Assembly: GCF_002902305.1 (NCBI RefSeq) | Contig: NZ_PPPX01000004.1 | Coordinates: 19,609 to 83,608 of the forward strand | Direction of reading: 5' to 3' | Length of the DNA stretch: 64,000 nucleotides | Source: Staphylococcus argensis | GTDB taxonomy: Bacteria; Bacillota; Bacilli; Staphylococcales; Staphylococcaceae | Part shown: piece after piece, positions 1 through 8,417 of the stretch | How the letters are laid out: every line of letters starts with the position of its first letter | How positions within the stretch are numbered: the stretch's first letter is position 1 | Program-made: the position numbers and the translations under genes | The notes under the pieces: model-generated | The model's database searches: none | Seen by the model: only the letters and a program-made list of their open reading frames with translations | Told to the model about the DNA's origin: nothing

Positions 1-89
1 TCGCCGCTTTTGACTTCGAAATTGACATCATTGAAGATGTCTTCGCCGTCGAATGATTTAGTAATATGGTTGAGTTGTAATAGAATCAT
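1..89 (-). CDS. ABC-F family ATPase, N-terminal fragment
   Basis: Only the first 29 codons lie in the window; the gene runs off the left edge. The translation begins MILLQLNHITKSF and continues with DGEDIFNDVNFEV, which is the usual opening of the first nucleotide-binding domain of an ABC-F protein (soluble tandem ATPase acting on the ribosome). A GAGGTG ribosome-binding site lies about 9 bases before the ATG at 89. An ABC-F gene next to and divergent from rex is the arrangement I know from S. aureus. Family identity rests on the N-terminus and context only. Confidence 0.7.
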   Translation of the reverse strand, partial: MILLQLNHITKSFDGEDIFNDVNFEVKSG

Positions 90-319
90 TCTGCTTTGCA
101 CCTCACTCACTTTCATATTTTACATTATTAGGGTTTTGGATAAAATAAGAGTTGTTTATTTTCATAAAGTATTAAGGTATAATATTTTTTAGATTGTCGA
201 TAACTAGATGTTAATTGACGACGAATACAAATAAATAGCTATTATGGAATGATGAGTCTAAAATATAATAAAGTGTATCAGCTTAAGAAAATAATAGATA
301 AAATGAGTGATTAGAAATT

Positions 320-449
320 ATTTTCAATGTCGACTCGAGACGCATGATGGAGCTAGACCACAACGAAAATCCATTCTTTGAGCTTTTTGAGCGAAAAGAA
401 TTAGTTGAGTGTGGTCCCATATGCAAGCGAGAGTCAAAACATTGAAAAT
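320..449 (+). repeat. 130-bp intergenic element bounded by 11-bp inverted repeats (copy A)
   Basis: The element starts with ATTTTCAATGT (320-330) and ends with its exact reverse complement ACATTGAAAAT (439-449). The interior folds around GACCACA ... TGTGGTC arms and contains a 32-codon ORF. A second copy in opposite orientation lies at 60621-60849, about 90% identical over its shared parts but interrupted by a different repeat. It fills most of the 460-base gap upstream of rex; the rex promoter probably lies after it. Confidence 0.8.
347..445 (+). CDS. Possible 32-aa repeat-encoded peptide (MELDHNENPF...)
   Basis: ATG at 347, directly preceded by another ATG, opens a 32-codon frame reading MELDHNENPFFELFERKELV then ECGPICKRESKH. 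The same frame is kept in the other copy (60742-60822), and all four differences in the shared part of the frame fall at third codon positions, three of them silent. This hints at coding, but no clear ribosome-binding site is visible and the sequence is also a hairpin. I do not recognise a function; it may be only the readable face of a structural repeat. Confidence 0.3.
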   Translation: MELDHNENPFFELFERKELVECGPICKRESKH

Positions 450-550
450 TGCATACTCATTAATTTACCCGAGACTCGTTCCATTAGCTAGTTAGTATCT
501 AAGAGTAATAGTTTCATTGATTGAAGACTCATATTGAGGAGGAAGCCCAA

Positions 551-1189
551 ATGGCTATTCATAGCGATAAGATTCCTCGCGCTACTTTAAAGCGTTTACC
601 TTTATATTATAGATTCGTCAATACCTTGAAAGCAAAGGGAATTGATCGAGTTAATTCTAAGACCATTAGCGAGGGTCTAAATATAGATTCAGCAACGATA
701 CGTCGTGATTTTTCCTACTTTGGAGAGTTAGGTAAGAAAGGCTATGGTTATAACATCGAGAGTTTGTTAAACTTTTTTAAAAATGAAATCAACGAGAACC
801 AAGATATTAAAATTGCTCTCGTGGGTGTAGGTAACCTTGGGAAAGCCTTGCTCACATATAACTTCTCTATCCATGATGAAATGACGATTACTGAGGCGTT
901 CGATATCCGAGATGAGATTATCGGTAAACAAATCGGTAGTGTTGCTGTGAAACATATGGATCAACTGCAAGAGACGTTGGCGCATGAAGCGATAGATGTA
1001 GTGATTCTGACGACGCCAGAATCTGCAGCTCAGAATGTTGCCAATCAATTGGTGGAAGCAGGGGTTAAAGGAATCCTGAATTTCTCACCTGCACGTATTG
1101 AGACGCCAGACTCTGTTCAAGTCCATCAAATTGATTTAGGTATCGAATTGCAGTCACTACTATTCTTTATGAAGAATTACCAAAGTTAA
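551..1189 (+). CDS. rex: Redox-sensing transcriptional repressor Rex
   Basis: 212 aa. N-terminal winged-helix DNA-binding domain ([15 protein letters not shown], then [22 protein letters not shown]) followed by a Rossmann NAD(H)-binding domain with [10 protein letters not shown] near residue 90 and a C-terminal swap helix ending [10 protein letters not shown]. In Gram-positive bacteria Rex binds fermentation and anaerobic gene operators and lets go when NADH rises. The ATG at 551 is chosen over an upstream in-frame ATG at 521 because GAGGAGGAA lies just before 551 and the N-terminus then matches the family. A weak terminator follows at 1210. I saw no clear Rex operator in the window. Confidence 0.95.
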   Translation: MAIHSDKIPRATLKRLPLYYRFVNTLKAKGIDRVNSKTISEGLNIDSATIRRDFSYFGELGKKGYGYNIESLLNFFKNEINENQDIKIALVGVGNLGKALLTYNFSIHDEMTITEAFDIRDEIIGKQIGSVAVKHMDQLQETLAHEAIDVVILTTPESAAQNVANQLVEAGVKGILNFSPARIETPDSVQVHQIDLGIELQSLLFFMKNYQS

Positions 1190-1209
1190 GATTAAAGCTA
1201 GTGAGAATG

Positions 1210-1250
1210 GGATAATGATTACTATATTCTGTTATTATCCTATTTTTATT
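1210..1250 (+). terminator. Terminator after rex
   Basis: GGATAAT ... ATTATCC inverted arms are followed by TATTTTTATT, 20 bases after the rex stop codon. Confidence 0.55.
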
Positions 1251-1308
1251 AGCTATATCAATAAATGTCACATTTTTCGTAATACGATTGAAAGGGGTAT
1301 GTATAACA

Positions 1309-2244
1309 ATGGTCTTCTGTACCAATTGCGGTCATAAGAACTCAGAAAATCAAAAGTTCTGTGTGAATTGTGGCGCACCACTTAGAAATGCAAATGCATC
1401 TCAACAAGCATCACACAAGCAAGATAAGGAAGAAACACAATCTCAACATCATGATTCTCAGCACGCATCTGCTCAGCAACAACATAATCAAGGTGGTCAC
1501 CAAGATCATGCGCGCCATACGACTCAATCTTCAGCTTCTCAATCACATGAGCCACATCAACAAACACGTCAAGCATCACATACATATCAACAGGAGCCAG
1601 ACAAACGAGGTGGCTCTAAAGTGTGGATTGTGATTTCAACAATCATCTTCTTAGCTATTCTTGCAGCGCTCATCTTTGGTGCCTATAAACTTTATGATCA
1701 CTATACAAACAAATCAGACGATCACAAGCAGTCTCAACATGCGTCTAAGAAAGATTCAAACAAATCGAAGTCTAGTGATTCTGATGATAGTTCTAGTAAT
1801 AAAGACAAAGATGACGACCCCGCGGATAACCCAACAGATCCTGATGCAGCGAAAGTAAACGTATTCAGTGATCATTTTGATAAAAACTATATGAAAGCAC
1901 CATCTAAACAAGGTTATAACGGTATCAATAATGGTATGACGAGAGAGCAAGTTGAGAAGAAACTCGGTCATCCTGAAGGTGAAGTCGATGGACGTGACCA
2001 CGTCTTCAAGCAGTACCATGATTTAGCTGTTTACTATAACGATGATGATGAGGTTGAACAAGTTGCGATTGCGCCTCACGGTGTCAGCAAGAGTGAGTAC
2101 ATCGATGTGTATAGTGAACCTGACGATCACGAAGGTGACGACCTCGTATATGACTCAGATACGACAAATAACTTTAGTGTGGTCGTAACTGTTGACGGCG
2201 GTTCAGTGAAGACGATTGAGAACATTGACCAACTTGATCGTTAA
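1309..2244 (+). CDS. Zinc-ribbon membrane protein
   Basis: 311 aa. It opens with a double CxxC zinc ribbon (CTNCGHKN ... CVNCGAP), then about 75 residues rich in Gln, His and Ser, one membrane segment (about residues 105-129, VWIVISTIIFLAILAALIFG), a Lys/Ser/Asp-rich linker, and a folded C-terminal domain from about residue 185 containing TREQVEKKLGHPEG, reminiscent of small SmpA/OmlA-like lipoprotein folds. The topology suggests a cytoplasmic zinc ribbon and an extracellular C-terminus. Start set at ATG 1309, after AAAGGGG; a TTG start at 1288 is less likely. Function unknown. Stands alone between two terminators. Confidence 0.8.
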   Translation: MVFCTNCGHKNSENQKFCVNCGAPLRNANASQQASHKQDKEETQSQHHDSQHASAQQQHNQGGHQDHARHTTQSSASQSHEPHQQTRQASHTYQQEPDKRGGSKVWIVISTIIFLAILAALIFGAYKLYDHYTNKSDDHKQSQHASKKDSNKSKSSDSDDSSSNKDKDDDPADNPTDPDAAKVNVFSDHFDKNYMKAPSKQGYNGINNGMTREQVEKKLGHPEGEVDGRDHVFKQYHDLAVYYNDDDEVEQVAIAPHGVSKSEYIDVYSEPDDHEGDDLVYDSDTTNNFSVVVTVDGGSVKTIENIDQLDR

Positions 2245-2315
2245 TTTAAGATTAAAGGTGATGTAGCTTTGGTTAAAAGGCTCATGTCACCATCACAAAT
2301 GAATATATTATTCAG

Positions 2316-2349
2316 AGAGCGGAACTTATGAAGGTTTCGCTCTTTTTTT
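2316..2349 (+). terminator. Terminator after the zinc-ribbon gene
   Basis: AGAGCGGAACTT, a three-base loop, AAGGTTTCGCTCT, then a run of T. Confidence 0.85.
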
Positions 2350-2420
2350 GTGTGCTGAAAAGAGATGCTTCTAGTGTCAATAGTATACATCTTCACTTTT
2401 ATCTTATATGCAAATTATCT

Positions 2421-2473
2421 CTAACATAATGTTAGTCAGAAGTCTTGAAATAGGATTATTATAGTATTATTAT
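2421..2473 (+). promoter_or_regulatory. Promoter and 15-bp palindrome before tsuA
   Basis: A perfect palindrome CTAACATAATGTTAG (2421-2435) sits just upstream of a promoter-like TTGAAA (2445-2450), 17-base spacer, TATTAT (2468-2473). A start near 2480 would leave a short leader before the ATG at 2518. The palindrome could be an operator for a sulfur regulator such as CymR, but it does not by itself identify the regulator. Confidence 0.5.
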
Positions 2474-2517
2474 TGTTATTAATCATATTAGTTTTATCGG
2501 GAATAGGGAGTGAAGTT

Positions 2518-3615
2518 ATGAACTGGTTGATCTTAACTGGGATTATCGTTGGTATACTACTCGGATTTATTATGCAGCGTACGAGATTCTGTCTCGCTGG
2601 TGGATTCCGTGACATGTATGTCCAGAAGAACAACAAGATGTTCTACGCATTATTAATCGCCATTGCAGTTCAAAGTATTGGACTATTTACATTATCTGCA
2701 TTCGGCGTCGTGAAAGTACCACATGAATCTTATCCACTCATTGGTACAATCATTGGTTCATTTATCTTTGGTATCGGTATCGTTCTCGCAGGTGGTTGTG
2801 CAACAGGAACTTGGTATCGTGCAGGTGAAGGTCTCATCGGAAGTTGGGTCGCGCTCGTCGCATACGGTTTCACTTCAGCAGTGACGAAATTTGGTATTCT
2901 CCAACCAGTGATGGGACGCGTCAATCAGCCTACACAATACCGCACTAGCATGGCTGATACGACAGGCATTCCGAACTGGGTTTGGGTCATTGCATTGTCA
3001 TTGATCACACTATTCTTTGTGGTAAAAACACTACGCAAACCGAAACCTAAAATTGCAGTTCCGAAATTAAAACAAAAATATACGGGTCTTAGACATCTAT
3101 TATTCGAAAAACGCTATCACCCGTTCGTAGCCGCGATCGGTGTCGGATTAGTGGCCTTACTCGCATGGCCTTTAAGTGAAATGACAGGGCGTATGCATGG
3201 CTTAGGAATTACGACACCTTCAGCGAACATCTCACAATTCCTAGTGACAGGTGATCTTAAACTCATCGACTGGGGCGTAATGCTCGTCTTAGGTATCTTT
3301 ATCGGTTCTTATATTGCCGCATGTGGTTCTCGCGAATTCAAATGGCGTCTACCAGATAAGAAGACAATTCGCAATAGCGTAATCGGCGGTGTATGCATGG
3401 GCTTCGGTGCTTCAGTAGCTGGCGGTTGCTCAATCGGTAACGGTCTTGTAGAAACAGCGATGTTCTCATGGAAAGGCTGGGTTGCACTCGCATCAATGAT
3501 CCTCGGAACTTGGTTCATGAGTTATTTCATGTTCGTTAAACCAATGAAACAAGCGAAGAAAGCAACTCAATCACAAACAGCGCAAGTGAAATCTCATCAA
3601 ACGCAAACGACTTAA
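2518..3615 (+). CDS. tsuA: YeeE/YedE-family thiosulfate transporter (TsuA-like)
   Basis: 365-aa polytopic membrane protein. It carries the family's cysteine motifs: RTRFCLAGG near the N-terminus, LAGGCATGTWYRAGEG, AACGSREF and VAGGCSIGNG. In YeeE proteins these cysteines hand thiosulfate through the membrane. It is followed 18 bases later by a TusA-like gene, the known TsuA-TsuB pairing, so uptake of thiosulfate as a sulfur source is the likely role. ATG 2518 is preceded by AGGGAGTGAAG and is chosen over an upstream in-frame start at 2473 that would fall inside the predicted promoter. Lys/Gln/Thr-rich C-terminal tail. Confidence 0.85.
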   Translation: MNWLILTGIIVGILLGFIMQRTRFCLAGGFRDMYVQKNNKMFYALLIAIAVQSIGLFTLSAFGVVKVPHESYPLIGTIIGSFIFGIGIVLAGGCATGTWYRAGEGLIGSWVALVAYGFTSAVTKFGILQPVMGRVNQPTQYRTSMADTTGIPNWVWVIALSLITLFFVVKTLRKPKPKIAVPKLKQKYTGLRHLLFEKRYHPFVAAIGVGLVALLAWPLSEMTGRMHGLGITTPSANISQFLVTGDLKLIDWGVMLVLGIFIGSYIAACGSREFKWRLPDKKTIRNSVIGGVCMGFGASVAGGCSIGNGLVETAMFSWKGWVALASMILGTWFMSYFMFVKPMKQAKKATQSQTAQVKSHQTQTT

Positions 3616-3633
3616 TATACAGGAGGTATAAGC

Positions 3634-3858
3634 ATGGTACATGAATTAGGCACAGTAGGTATGGTCTGCCCATTCCCACTCATTGAAGCACAGAAGAAGA
3701 TGGAAACATTGGATTCAGGAGACGAATTGAAGATCGACTTTGACTGCACGCAAGCCACTGAGGCGATTCCAAACTGGGCAGCAGAACAAGGCTATCCAGT
3801 AACAAATTACGAACAACTTGATGACGCTTCATGGACGATTACAGTTCAGAAAGCTTAA
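3634..3858 (+). CDS. tsuB: TusA/SirA-like sulfur carrier protein (TsuB-like)
   Basis: 74 aa, the usual length for a TusA-fold protein. The catalytic CPxP motif is present near the start (GMVCPFPLIEAQKKM), its Cys being the sulfur-carrying residue. It follows tsuA by 18 bases behind AGGAGG, so the two are co-transcribed and the transcript ends at the hairpin near 3885. In characterised YeeE-YeeD pairs the soluble partner accepts or cleaves the imported thiosulfate. Specific substrate is inferred from the pairing. Confidence 0.85.
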   Translation: MVHELGTVGMVCPFPLIEAQKKMETLDSGDELKIDFDCTQATEAIPNWAAEQGYPVTNYEQLDDASWTITVQKA

Positions 3859-3884
3859 GAGAATAGAATAATATGTAAAAGTGA

Positions 3885-3920
3885 TGCCGCTTCTGTCGTG
3901 ATGATTGAAGCGGCATTTTT
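3885..3920 (+). terminator. Terminator after tsuAB
   Basis: TGCCGCTTC ... GAAGCGGCA stem followed by TTTTTAT. Confidence 0.85.
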
Positions 3921-4068
3921 ATATTAAGGCGGAAAGGCATTTTACTATACGCGAAATAGACGATAACAATCTCAAGTTAATTCCCATTAAAGAGTAGGTT
4001 CACTGTAAGCTGTGTGGTAAAATATGGATTGAAATCGTAAGTGACAAGAGTGTTGAGAGGTCTTAGAT

Positions 4069-5085
4069 ATGAAGAATATTACAGATATAGCGAAGATGGC
4101 AGGCGTGTCTAAAAGTACGGTATCGCGATATCTGAATAATGGTTCAGTGAGCGAACAAACGAAACAGTTATTAGATCAAATTATTCAAGAAACGAATTAC
4201 CAACCGAACCAGTTTGCGCAAAGTTTGAGAGCGCGACGTACGAATTTGATAGGGGCCATCATTCCGCGCATGAATTCACATGCGGTCGACGAAACGATTA
4301 GTGGCGTGAAAGAGGCCTGTGATGAGCATGATTGCCAACTCTTACTGAATTTCACGAACTTGGATAAAGGCTTAGAAATTGAAGCGTTAAAGATGTTTCA
4401 GCGTAGTAAGGTGGATGGCATCGTCTTTATGGCAACGGAAATTACGGAAGAACTTCAAGATATCATCGACCAGCTAGGTGTTCCAGTTGTGATTGTTGGT
4501 CAGAACAAAGAAAGCTTCAATTGCGTCGTTCATGATGACTATCGTGCAGGTCAACTCGTGGGCGATTACATAGGTCAACAGACGATGGGGCATGGTACGT
4601 CCAATTCGGAGATAAACACAATGTCCCAGTCACCCCAAGTTCAATTCTTCGGTGTGACAGAAGAAGACTACGCAGTGGGTGTGTTACGTAAAAAGGGCGT
4701 ACTCAACGCTTTAACTCATCATAATATTAAGCCTAACTTCACATTAACGTCATTTAATTATCAAGATGCATTGCAAGATATCACAGCGTATTTTCAACAA
4801 CATCCTATATCGCAATATGACACGATTGTAGGGGCTACGGATGCCATTGCTTTAGCAGTCTATAAATATTGTAGTCAACATCAAACGCGAGAACATTGGC
4901 CGACGATGATTGGTTTTGGTGGAGATCCGATGACTGAGCTTGTATCGCCACCGATTCATACAGTGAAATATCAATATCGTGAAGCAGGCAAAGTCGCGAT
5001 TGCACAACTTTTCAAAGCGCTCAATCAACAATCAATTCAGTCACCACAGATGATTGATGTGCATTTTACAGAAAGAGAATCATAA
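4069..5085 (+). CDS. scrR: LacI-family repressor of the sucrose genes
   Basis: 338 aa. N-terminal LacI helix-turn-helix (ITDIAKMAGVSKSTVSRYLN) with hinge, then a periplasmic-binding-protein-like sensor domain with the typical DGIVFMATE and GFGGDPMTE segments. It lies 83 bases upstream of scrB and scrK in the same direction, matching the staphylococcal sucrose regulator ScrR, which in S. xylosus represses scrB until sucrose phosphate appears. The sensed ligand is inferred from context. No sucrose PTS permease gene is in the window, so the transporter must be elsewhere. Confidence 0.88.
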   Translation: MKNITDIAKMAGVSKSTVSRYLNNGSVSEQTKQLLDQIIQETNYQPNQFAQSLRARRTNLIGAIIPRMNSHAVDETISGVKEACDEHDCQLLLNFTNLDKGLEIEALKMFQRSKVDGIVFMATEITEELQDIIDQLGVPVVIVGQNKESFNCVVHDDYRAGQLVGDYIGQQTMGHGTSNSEINTMSQSPQVQFFGVTEEDYAVGVLRKKGVLNALTHHNIKPNFTLTSFNYQDALQDITAYFQQHPISQYDTIVGATDAIALAVYKYCSQHQTREHWPTMIGFGGDPMTELVSPPIHTVKYQYREAGKVAIAQLFKALNQQSIQSPQMIDVHFTERES

Positions 5086-5097
5086 GGAATGAATAAG

Positions 5098-5136
5098 TGG
5101 AACCGATACCAAACGAGCGGTTATCCATGTTAGAAT
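5098..5136 (+). promoter_or_regulatory. Candidate ScrR operator and scrB promoter
   Basis: An imperfect palindrome with AACCG (5101-5105) and CGGTT (5118-5122), a LacI-type spacing, lies immediately before a TAGAAT -10 box (5131-5136). Its position over the core promoter fits repression by the adjacent LacI-family protein. No good -35 box is visible. Confidence 0.4.
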
Positions 5137-5168
5137 AAGGTCATGAGTAAGTAACAGGAGGAACGGAT

Positions 5169-6650
5169 ATGAAAGCGTGGACGAGAGAAGAACGATATCA
5201 ACCTATGGAAGCGGTGAGTCCAGTCACACTAGAAGCGATGAAAGAACAAGTGGCGGAGTCGCCGTATCGCCAGACTTTCCATATTCAACCTGAGACGGGG
5301 CTGTTGAATGATCCGAACGGGTTGATTTACTACGATGGCGAGTATTACATCTCTCACCAGTGGTTTCCACTCGGTGCGGTGCATGGCTTGAAATACTGGT
5401 TTAACTATCGCAGTCGTGACCTCGTGCACTTTGAACCACATGGCGCGATTCTGAAACCGGATACGGAGTACGATAGTCACGGCGTTTATAGTGGCAGTGC
5501 CTTTGAGTATCAAGGTCGCTTGTATTACATGTATACAGGTAACCATCGGGATGAGGACTGGTCACGTACGTCTTCTCAGTTGATTGCTAAAATGGAAGAC
5601 GATGGGACATTGAAGAAGTTTCCTAAACCTATGGTTGCTGGTCCACCTGAAGGCTATACACAACACTTTAGAGATCCGAAAGTCTTTCAACGTGGTGATA
5701 CCTACTATGCGATCTTAGGGGCGCAAACTGAAGATGAAGCAGGGCGCCTCCTCTTGTATAAATCGACAGATATTGTGAAGTGGGAATTTCATGGAGAAGT
5801 GCAGACGCGTCTCGATGCATTCGGCTATATGTGGGAATGTCCTGATTACTTTGAATTAGATGGGCATGATGTCGTCATGTTCTGTCCTCAAGGTATTGAA
5901 AGTGATGGCGAACGCTATCGCAATATTTATCAATCAGGTTATTTAATTGGTCAATTTGATATTGAACAATTGGAGTTAAACCATGGCGATTTCTTAGAAT
6001 TGGATCACGGGTTTGATTTTTACGCACCTCAGACGTTTACGAGCGAAGACGGAGAGCGCATCTTGATAGGATGGATGGGCTTGCCAGACACAGCTTACCC
6101 AACTGATAAAGACGATTGGGCACATTGTCTTACAGTTCCACGCTCATTACATATTGAGGATGGCAAGTTAAAGCAACGTCCGATTGCGAATTTACAGAAG
6201 TTGCGCACCAATGAGGAAACGGCGCTCGGCTATGCGAATAAATTTAATCGCAAATTACAGCCATACGAAGGCAAGCAATATGAGCTCATAATAGATATTC
6301 TGGAAAATGAAGCGACAGAACTCTATTTCGAGTTACGTGCCTCAAAGACGCAATCGACTTTGATTACGTATAACACGCGTACACAGAAGTTAACGTTAGA
6401 TCGCTCTGAAAGCGGACCTCTGCCAGAACCTGTAGATGGAACGACACGAAGTACAGTACTCGACACACCGTTACAGCAACTTCAAATCTTTGTAGATACT
6501 TCAAGCATAGAAATCTTCTGTAATGATGGCGAACGTGTACTGACTTCACGTATCTTCCCTGATTCAGAAGCGACAGGTATTAAAGCTTCAACAGAATCAG
6601 GACAAGTATACTTGAAATTTACGAAATATGATTTAGAGGAGAATGCATAA
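5169..6650 (+). CDS. scrB: Sucrose-6-phosphate hydrolase (GH32)
   Basis: 493 aa, normal for bacterial GH32 sucrases. The nucleophile motif NDPNG is at about residues 47-51, the RDP motif at 168-170 (HFRDPK), and the acid/base glutamate in WECPDYF at about 223. A C-terminal beta-sandwich follows from about residue 350. It cleaves imported sucrose-6-phosphate to glucose-6-phosphate and fructose in the cytoplasm (no signal peptide). ATG 5169 follows AGGAGGAACGG. Its stop codon overlaps the fructokinase start by one base, so the two are translated together. Confidence 0.93.
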   Translation: MKAWTREERYQPMEAVSPVTLEAMKEQVAESPYRQTFHIQPETGLLNDPNGLIYYDGEYYISHQWFPLGAVHGLKYWFNYRSRDLVHFEPHGAILKPDTEYDSHGVYSGSAFEYQGRLYYMYTGNHRDEDWSRTSSQLIAKMEDDGTLKKFPKPMVAGPPEGYTQHFRDPKVFQRGDTYYAILGAQTEDEAGRLLLYKSTDIVKWEFHGEVQTRLDAFGYMWECPDYFELDGHDVVMFCPQGIESDGERYRNIYQSGYLIGQFDIEQLELNHGDFLELDHGFDFYAPQTFTSEDGERILIGWMGLPDTAYPTDKDDWAHCLTVPRSLHIEDGKLKQRPIANLQKLRTNEETALGYANKFNRKLQPYEGKQYELIIDILENEATELYFELRASKTQSTLITYNTRTQKLTLDRSESGPLPEPVDGTTRSTVLDTPLQQLQIFVDTSSIEIFCNDGERVLTSRIFPDSEATGIKASTESGQVYLKFTKYDLEENA

Positions 6651-7621
6651 TGCGTCATTTATTTGCGATTGGGGAAGCGTTGATCGACTTTATCCCTAAC
6701 CAAACAGATATATTATTGAAAGACGTTGAAGGTTTCACTCGCCAAGTAGGAGGTGCGCCTTGTAACGTTGCTGCTACAGTAGCGAAGTTAGGTGACCAAG
6801 CTGAAATGGTAACGCAACTTGGAGAAGATGCCTTTGGTGATTTAATTGTGAGTACATTAGATGAGATTGGCGTGGGCACAAAGCACGTGTTGCGAACGTC
6901 AGAAGCGATGACCGCGCTAGCGTTTGTGAGCTTAACTGCTAGCGGTGCACGCGATTTCTCATTCTATCGCAAACCTTCAGCGGATATGTTGTACGACAAG
7001 GTTAATATTGAAACTTTGGATGTCCATGCAGACGATATTATGCATTTCTGTTCCGTTGACTTGGTTGAGAGTGAGATGCGTGAGGCGCACCAAGCATTGA
7101 TTGATACGTTTCATCGTGTAGGCGGAACAGTAGTATTTGATCCGAATGTGCGCTTGCCGTTGTGGGATAGTCCAGAAGCTTGTCAGCAGGCGATTCGTCA
7201 GTTTATTCCTCAGGCACATATAGTGAAGATTTCTGATGAGGAACTTGAGTTTGTGACGGGTAAAAGTAATGAAAGAGAAGCGCTTGACTGGCTTTTCCAA
7301 GGTCAGGTAGAAGCGGTTGTTTATACGAAAGGTGCTGAAGGAGCAACCCTTTATTTAGCAGACGGCACAGAATTAAGTCATGGCGGCTTTAAAGTACAAC
7401 CAATCGATACTACAGGCGCTGGAGATGCCTTTATCGGAGCGTTTATTGCTCGCTTGTTAGAAGAAGATAAACAGTCCCTTTCTGATTTGCTTAAAAAGAA
7501 TGGGGAAGACATGTTGCGCTTTAGTAACTATGTTGCGAGTGTAGTTACGACGCAATATGGCGCAATTAGTAGTATACCTGAACGCGAGGCAGTTGAAGCG
7601 GGTCTGAATAAAGAACAATGA
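6650..7621 (+). CDS. scrK: Fructokinase (PfkB family)
   Basis: 323 aa. PfkB/ribokinase fold: N-terminal GEALIDFIP, glycine-rich GGAPCNVAATVAKLG, and the C-terminal signature DTTGAGDAFIGAF with the catalytic Asp. It phosphorylates the fructose released by ScrB. The start overlaps the scrB stop by one base and the ribosome-binding site (TTAGAGGAG) lies within scrB, indicating translational coupling. The operon ends at a hairpin at 7641 that faces the end of agrA. Confidence 0.92.
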   Translation: MRHLFAIGEALIDFIPNQTDILLKDVEGFTRQVGGAPCNVAATVAKLGDQAEMVTQLGEDAFGDLIVSTLDEIGVGTKHVLRTSEAMTALAFVSLTASGARDFSFYRKPSADMLYDKVNIETLDVHADDIMHFCSVDLVESEMREAHQALIDTFHRVGGTVVFDPNVRLPLWDSPEACQQAIRQFIPQAHIVKISDEELEFVTGKSNEREALDWLFQGQVEAVVYTKGAEGATLYLADGTELSHGGFKVQPIDTTGAGDAFIGAFIARLLEEDKQSLSDLLKKNGEDMLRFSNYVASVVTTQYGAISSIPEREAVEAGLNKEQ

Positions 7622-7640
7622 TTTGAATAGTATAAAATGA

Positions 7641-7670
7641 GCACCGTCCCATGAGTAGGGCGGTGCTTTC
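7641..7670. terminator. Bidirectional terminator between scrK and agrA
   Basis: GCACCGTCCC, seven-base loop, GGGCGGTGC; it lies between two convergent genes and can serve both. Confidence 0.8.
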
Positions 7671-7686
7671 GTGTGTAAATATGGAA

Positions 7687-8403
7687 TTAAATCTTTTTCA
7701 CGTTACGAACAGAGGCATAGCACTCTTCACCATTTTTAAAATAAACTGTCCGTGACTTCGAATCGATCGACTCGATGTTGTGGCGATTAACAACAAAGCT
7801 GTTGTGGCATCTAAAGAAACGGTCATCAAGCTGACTCAATTCTTTCAAATTACCATAGAATTCAATTTGGCGATTATCTAAATGAGCGATAAGTCGATGG
7901 GATTTGGAAGATGATTCAAAGAACATCACGTCATCATATTGTACATAGGCGGAGTTGCTACCGCGTTTCAATTCGATTGTCTCAACATTACTTTCTTTAC
8001 TGAGCAATTTGAGACGAGCTTCAGACGTTTCAAGACAATCGATAATACGTTTTTGTAGCTCATTTGGCTCATCTTTGAAAATAAAGTCCATAGCGGAAAC
8101 TTTGTAAACGAAAGTCAGATAAGTGAGCTCACTATGACTCGTTACGAAAATGATATTGCCGACAGGGTCATGCTTACGAATTTCACTCGCGAGTTTAATT
8201 CCGTTCATGTCCGCTTCAAGTTGAATATCTAAGAAATAACAACCGATATCATTAATTTCTTTAGAACGCTCAAGTACCGCATAAGGATCGTCCGTAGACA
8301 TTTCCACCTTCATTGGTTTCTCCTCAATCATAATGTAGTTGTTGATAATTGATTCAATACTTTCACGTTGCTTAATATCATCTTCACAAATGAATATTTT
8401 CAA
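7687..8403 (-). CDS. agrA: Accessory gene regulator response regulator AgrA
   Basis: 238 aa, the same length as S. aureus AgrA. Receiver domain with acidic pocket (CEDD near residue 6) and phospho-acceptor D59 in CYFLDIQLEADMNG, followed by a LytTR DNA-binding domain from about residue 140 (RCHNSFVVNRHNI). Phosphorylated AgrA binds paired 9-bp repeats spaced by 12 bases, and such repeats are visible at 10497-10526 and 10567-10596. It is the last gene of agrBDCA, 14 bases after agrC. Confidence 0.97.
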   Translation of the reverse strand: MKIFICEDDIKQRESIESIINNYIMIEEKPMKVEMSTDDPYAVLERSKEINDIGCYFLDIQLEADMNGIKLASEIRKHDPVGNIIFVTSHSELTYLTFVYKVSAMDFIFKDEPNELQKRIIDCLETSEARLKLLSKESNVETIELKRGSNSAYVQYDDVMFFESSSKSHRLIAHLDNRQIEFYGNLKELSQLDDRFFRCHNSFVVNRHNIESIDSKSRTVYFKNGEECYASVRNVKKI

Positions 8404-8417
8404 ATCTCGTCACATCC

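Noticed and set aside
10..192. Plus-strand frame of 60 codons at the left edge
   Set aside because: It is antisense to the start of the ABC-F gene, which has a ribosome-binding site and a recognisable N-terminus; the plus-strand frame has neither.
1210..1241. GGATAATGATTA as a Fur box after rex
   Set aside because: The match is partial, lies downstream of a gene, and is better explained as the arm of a terminator hairpin.
5169..5183. cre-like ATGAAAGCGTGGACG at the scrB start codon
   Set aside because: The right half departs from the CcpA consensus and the bases are coding; left uncalled.
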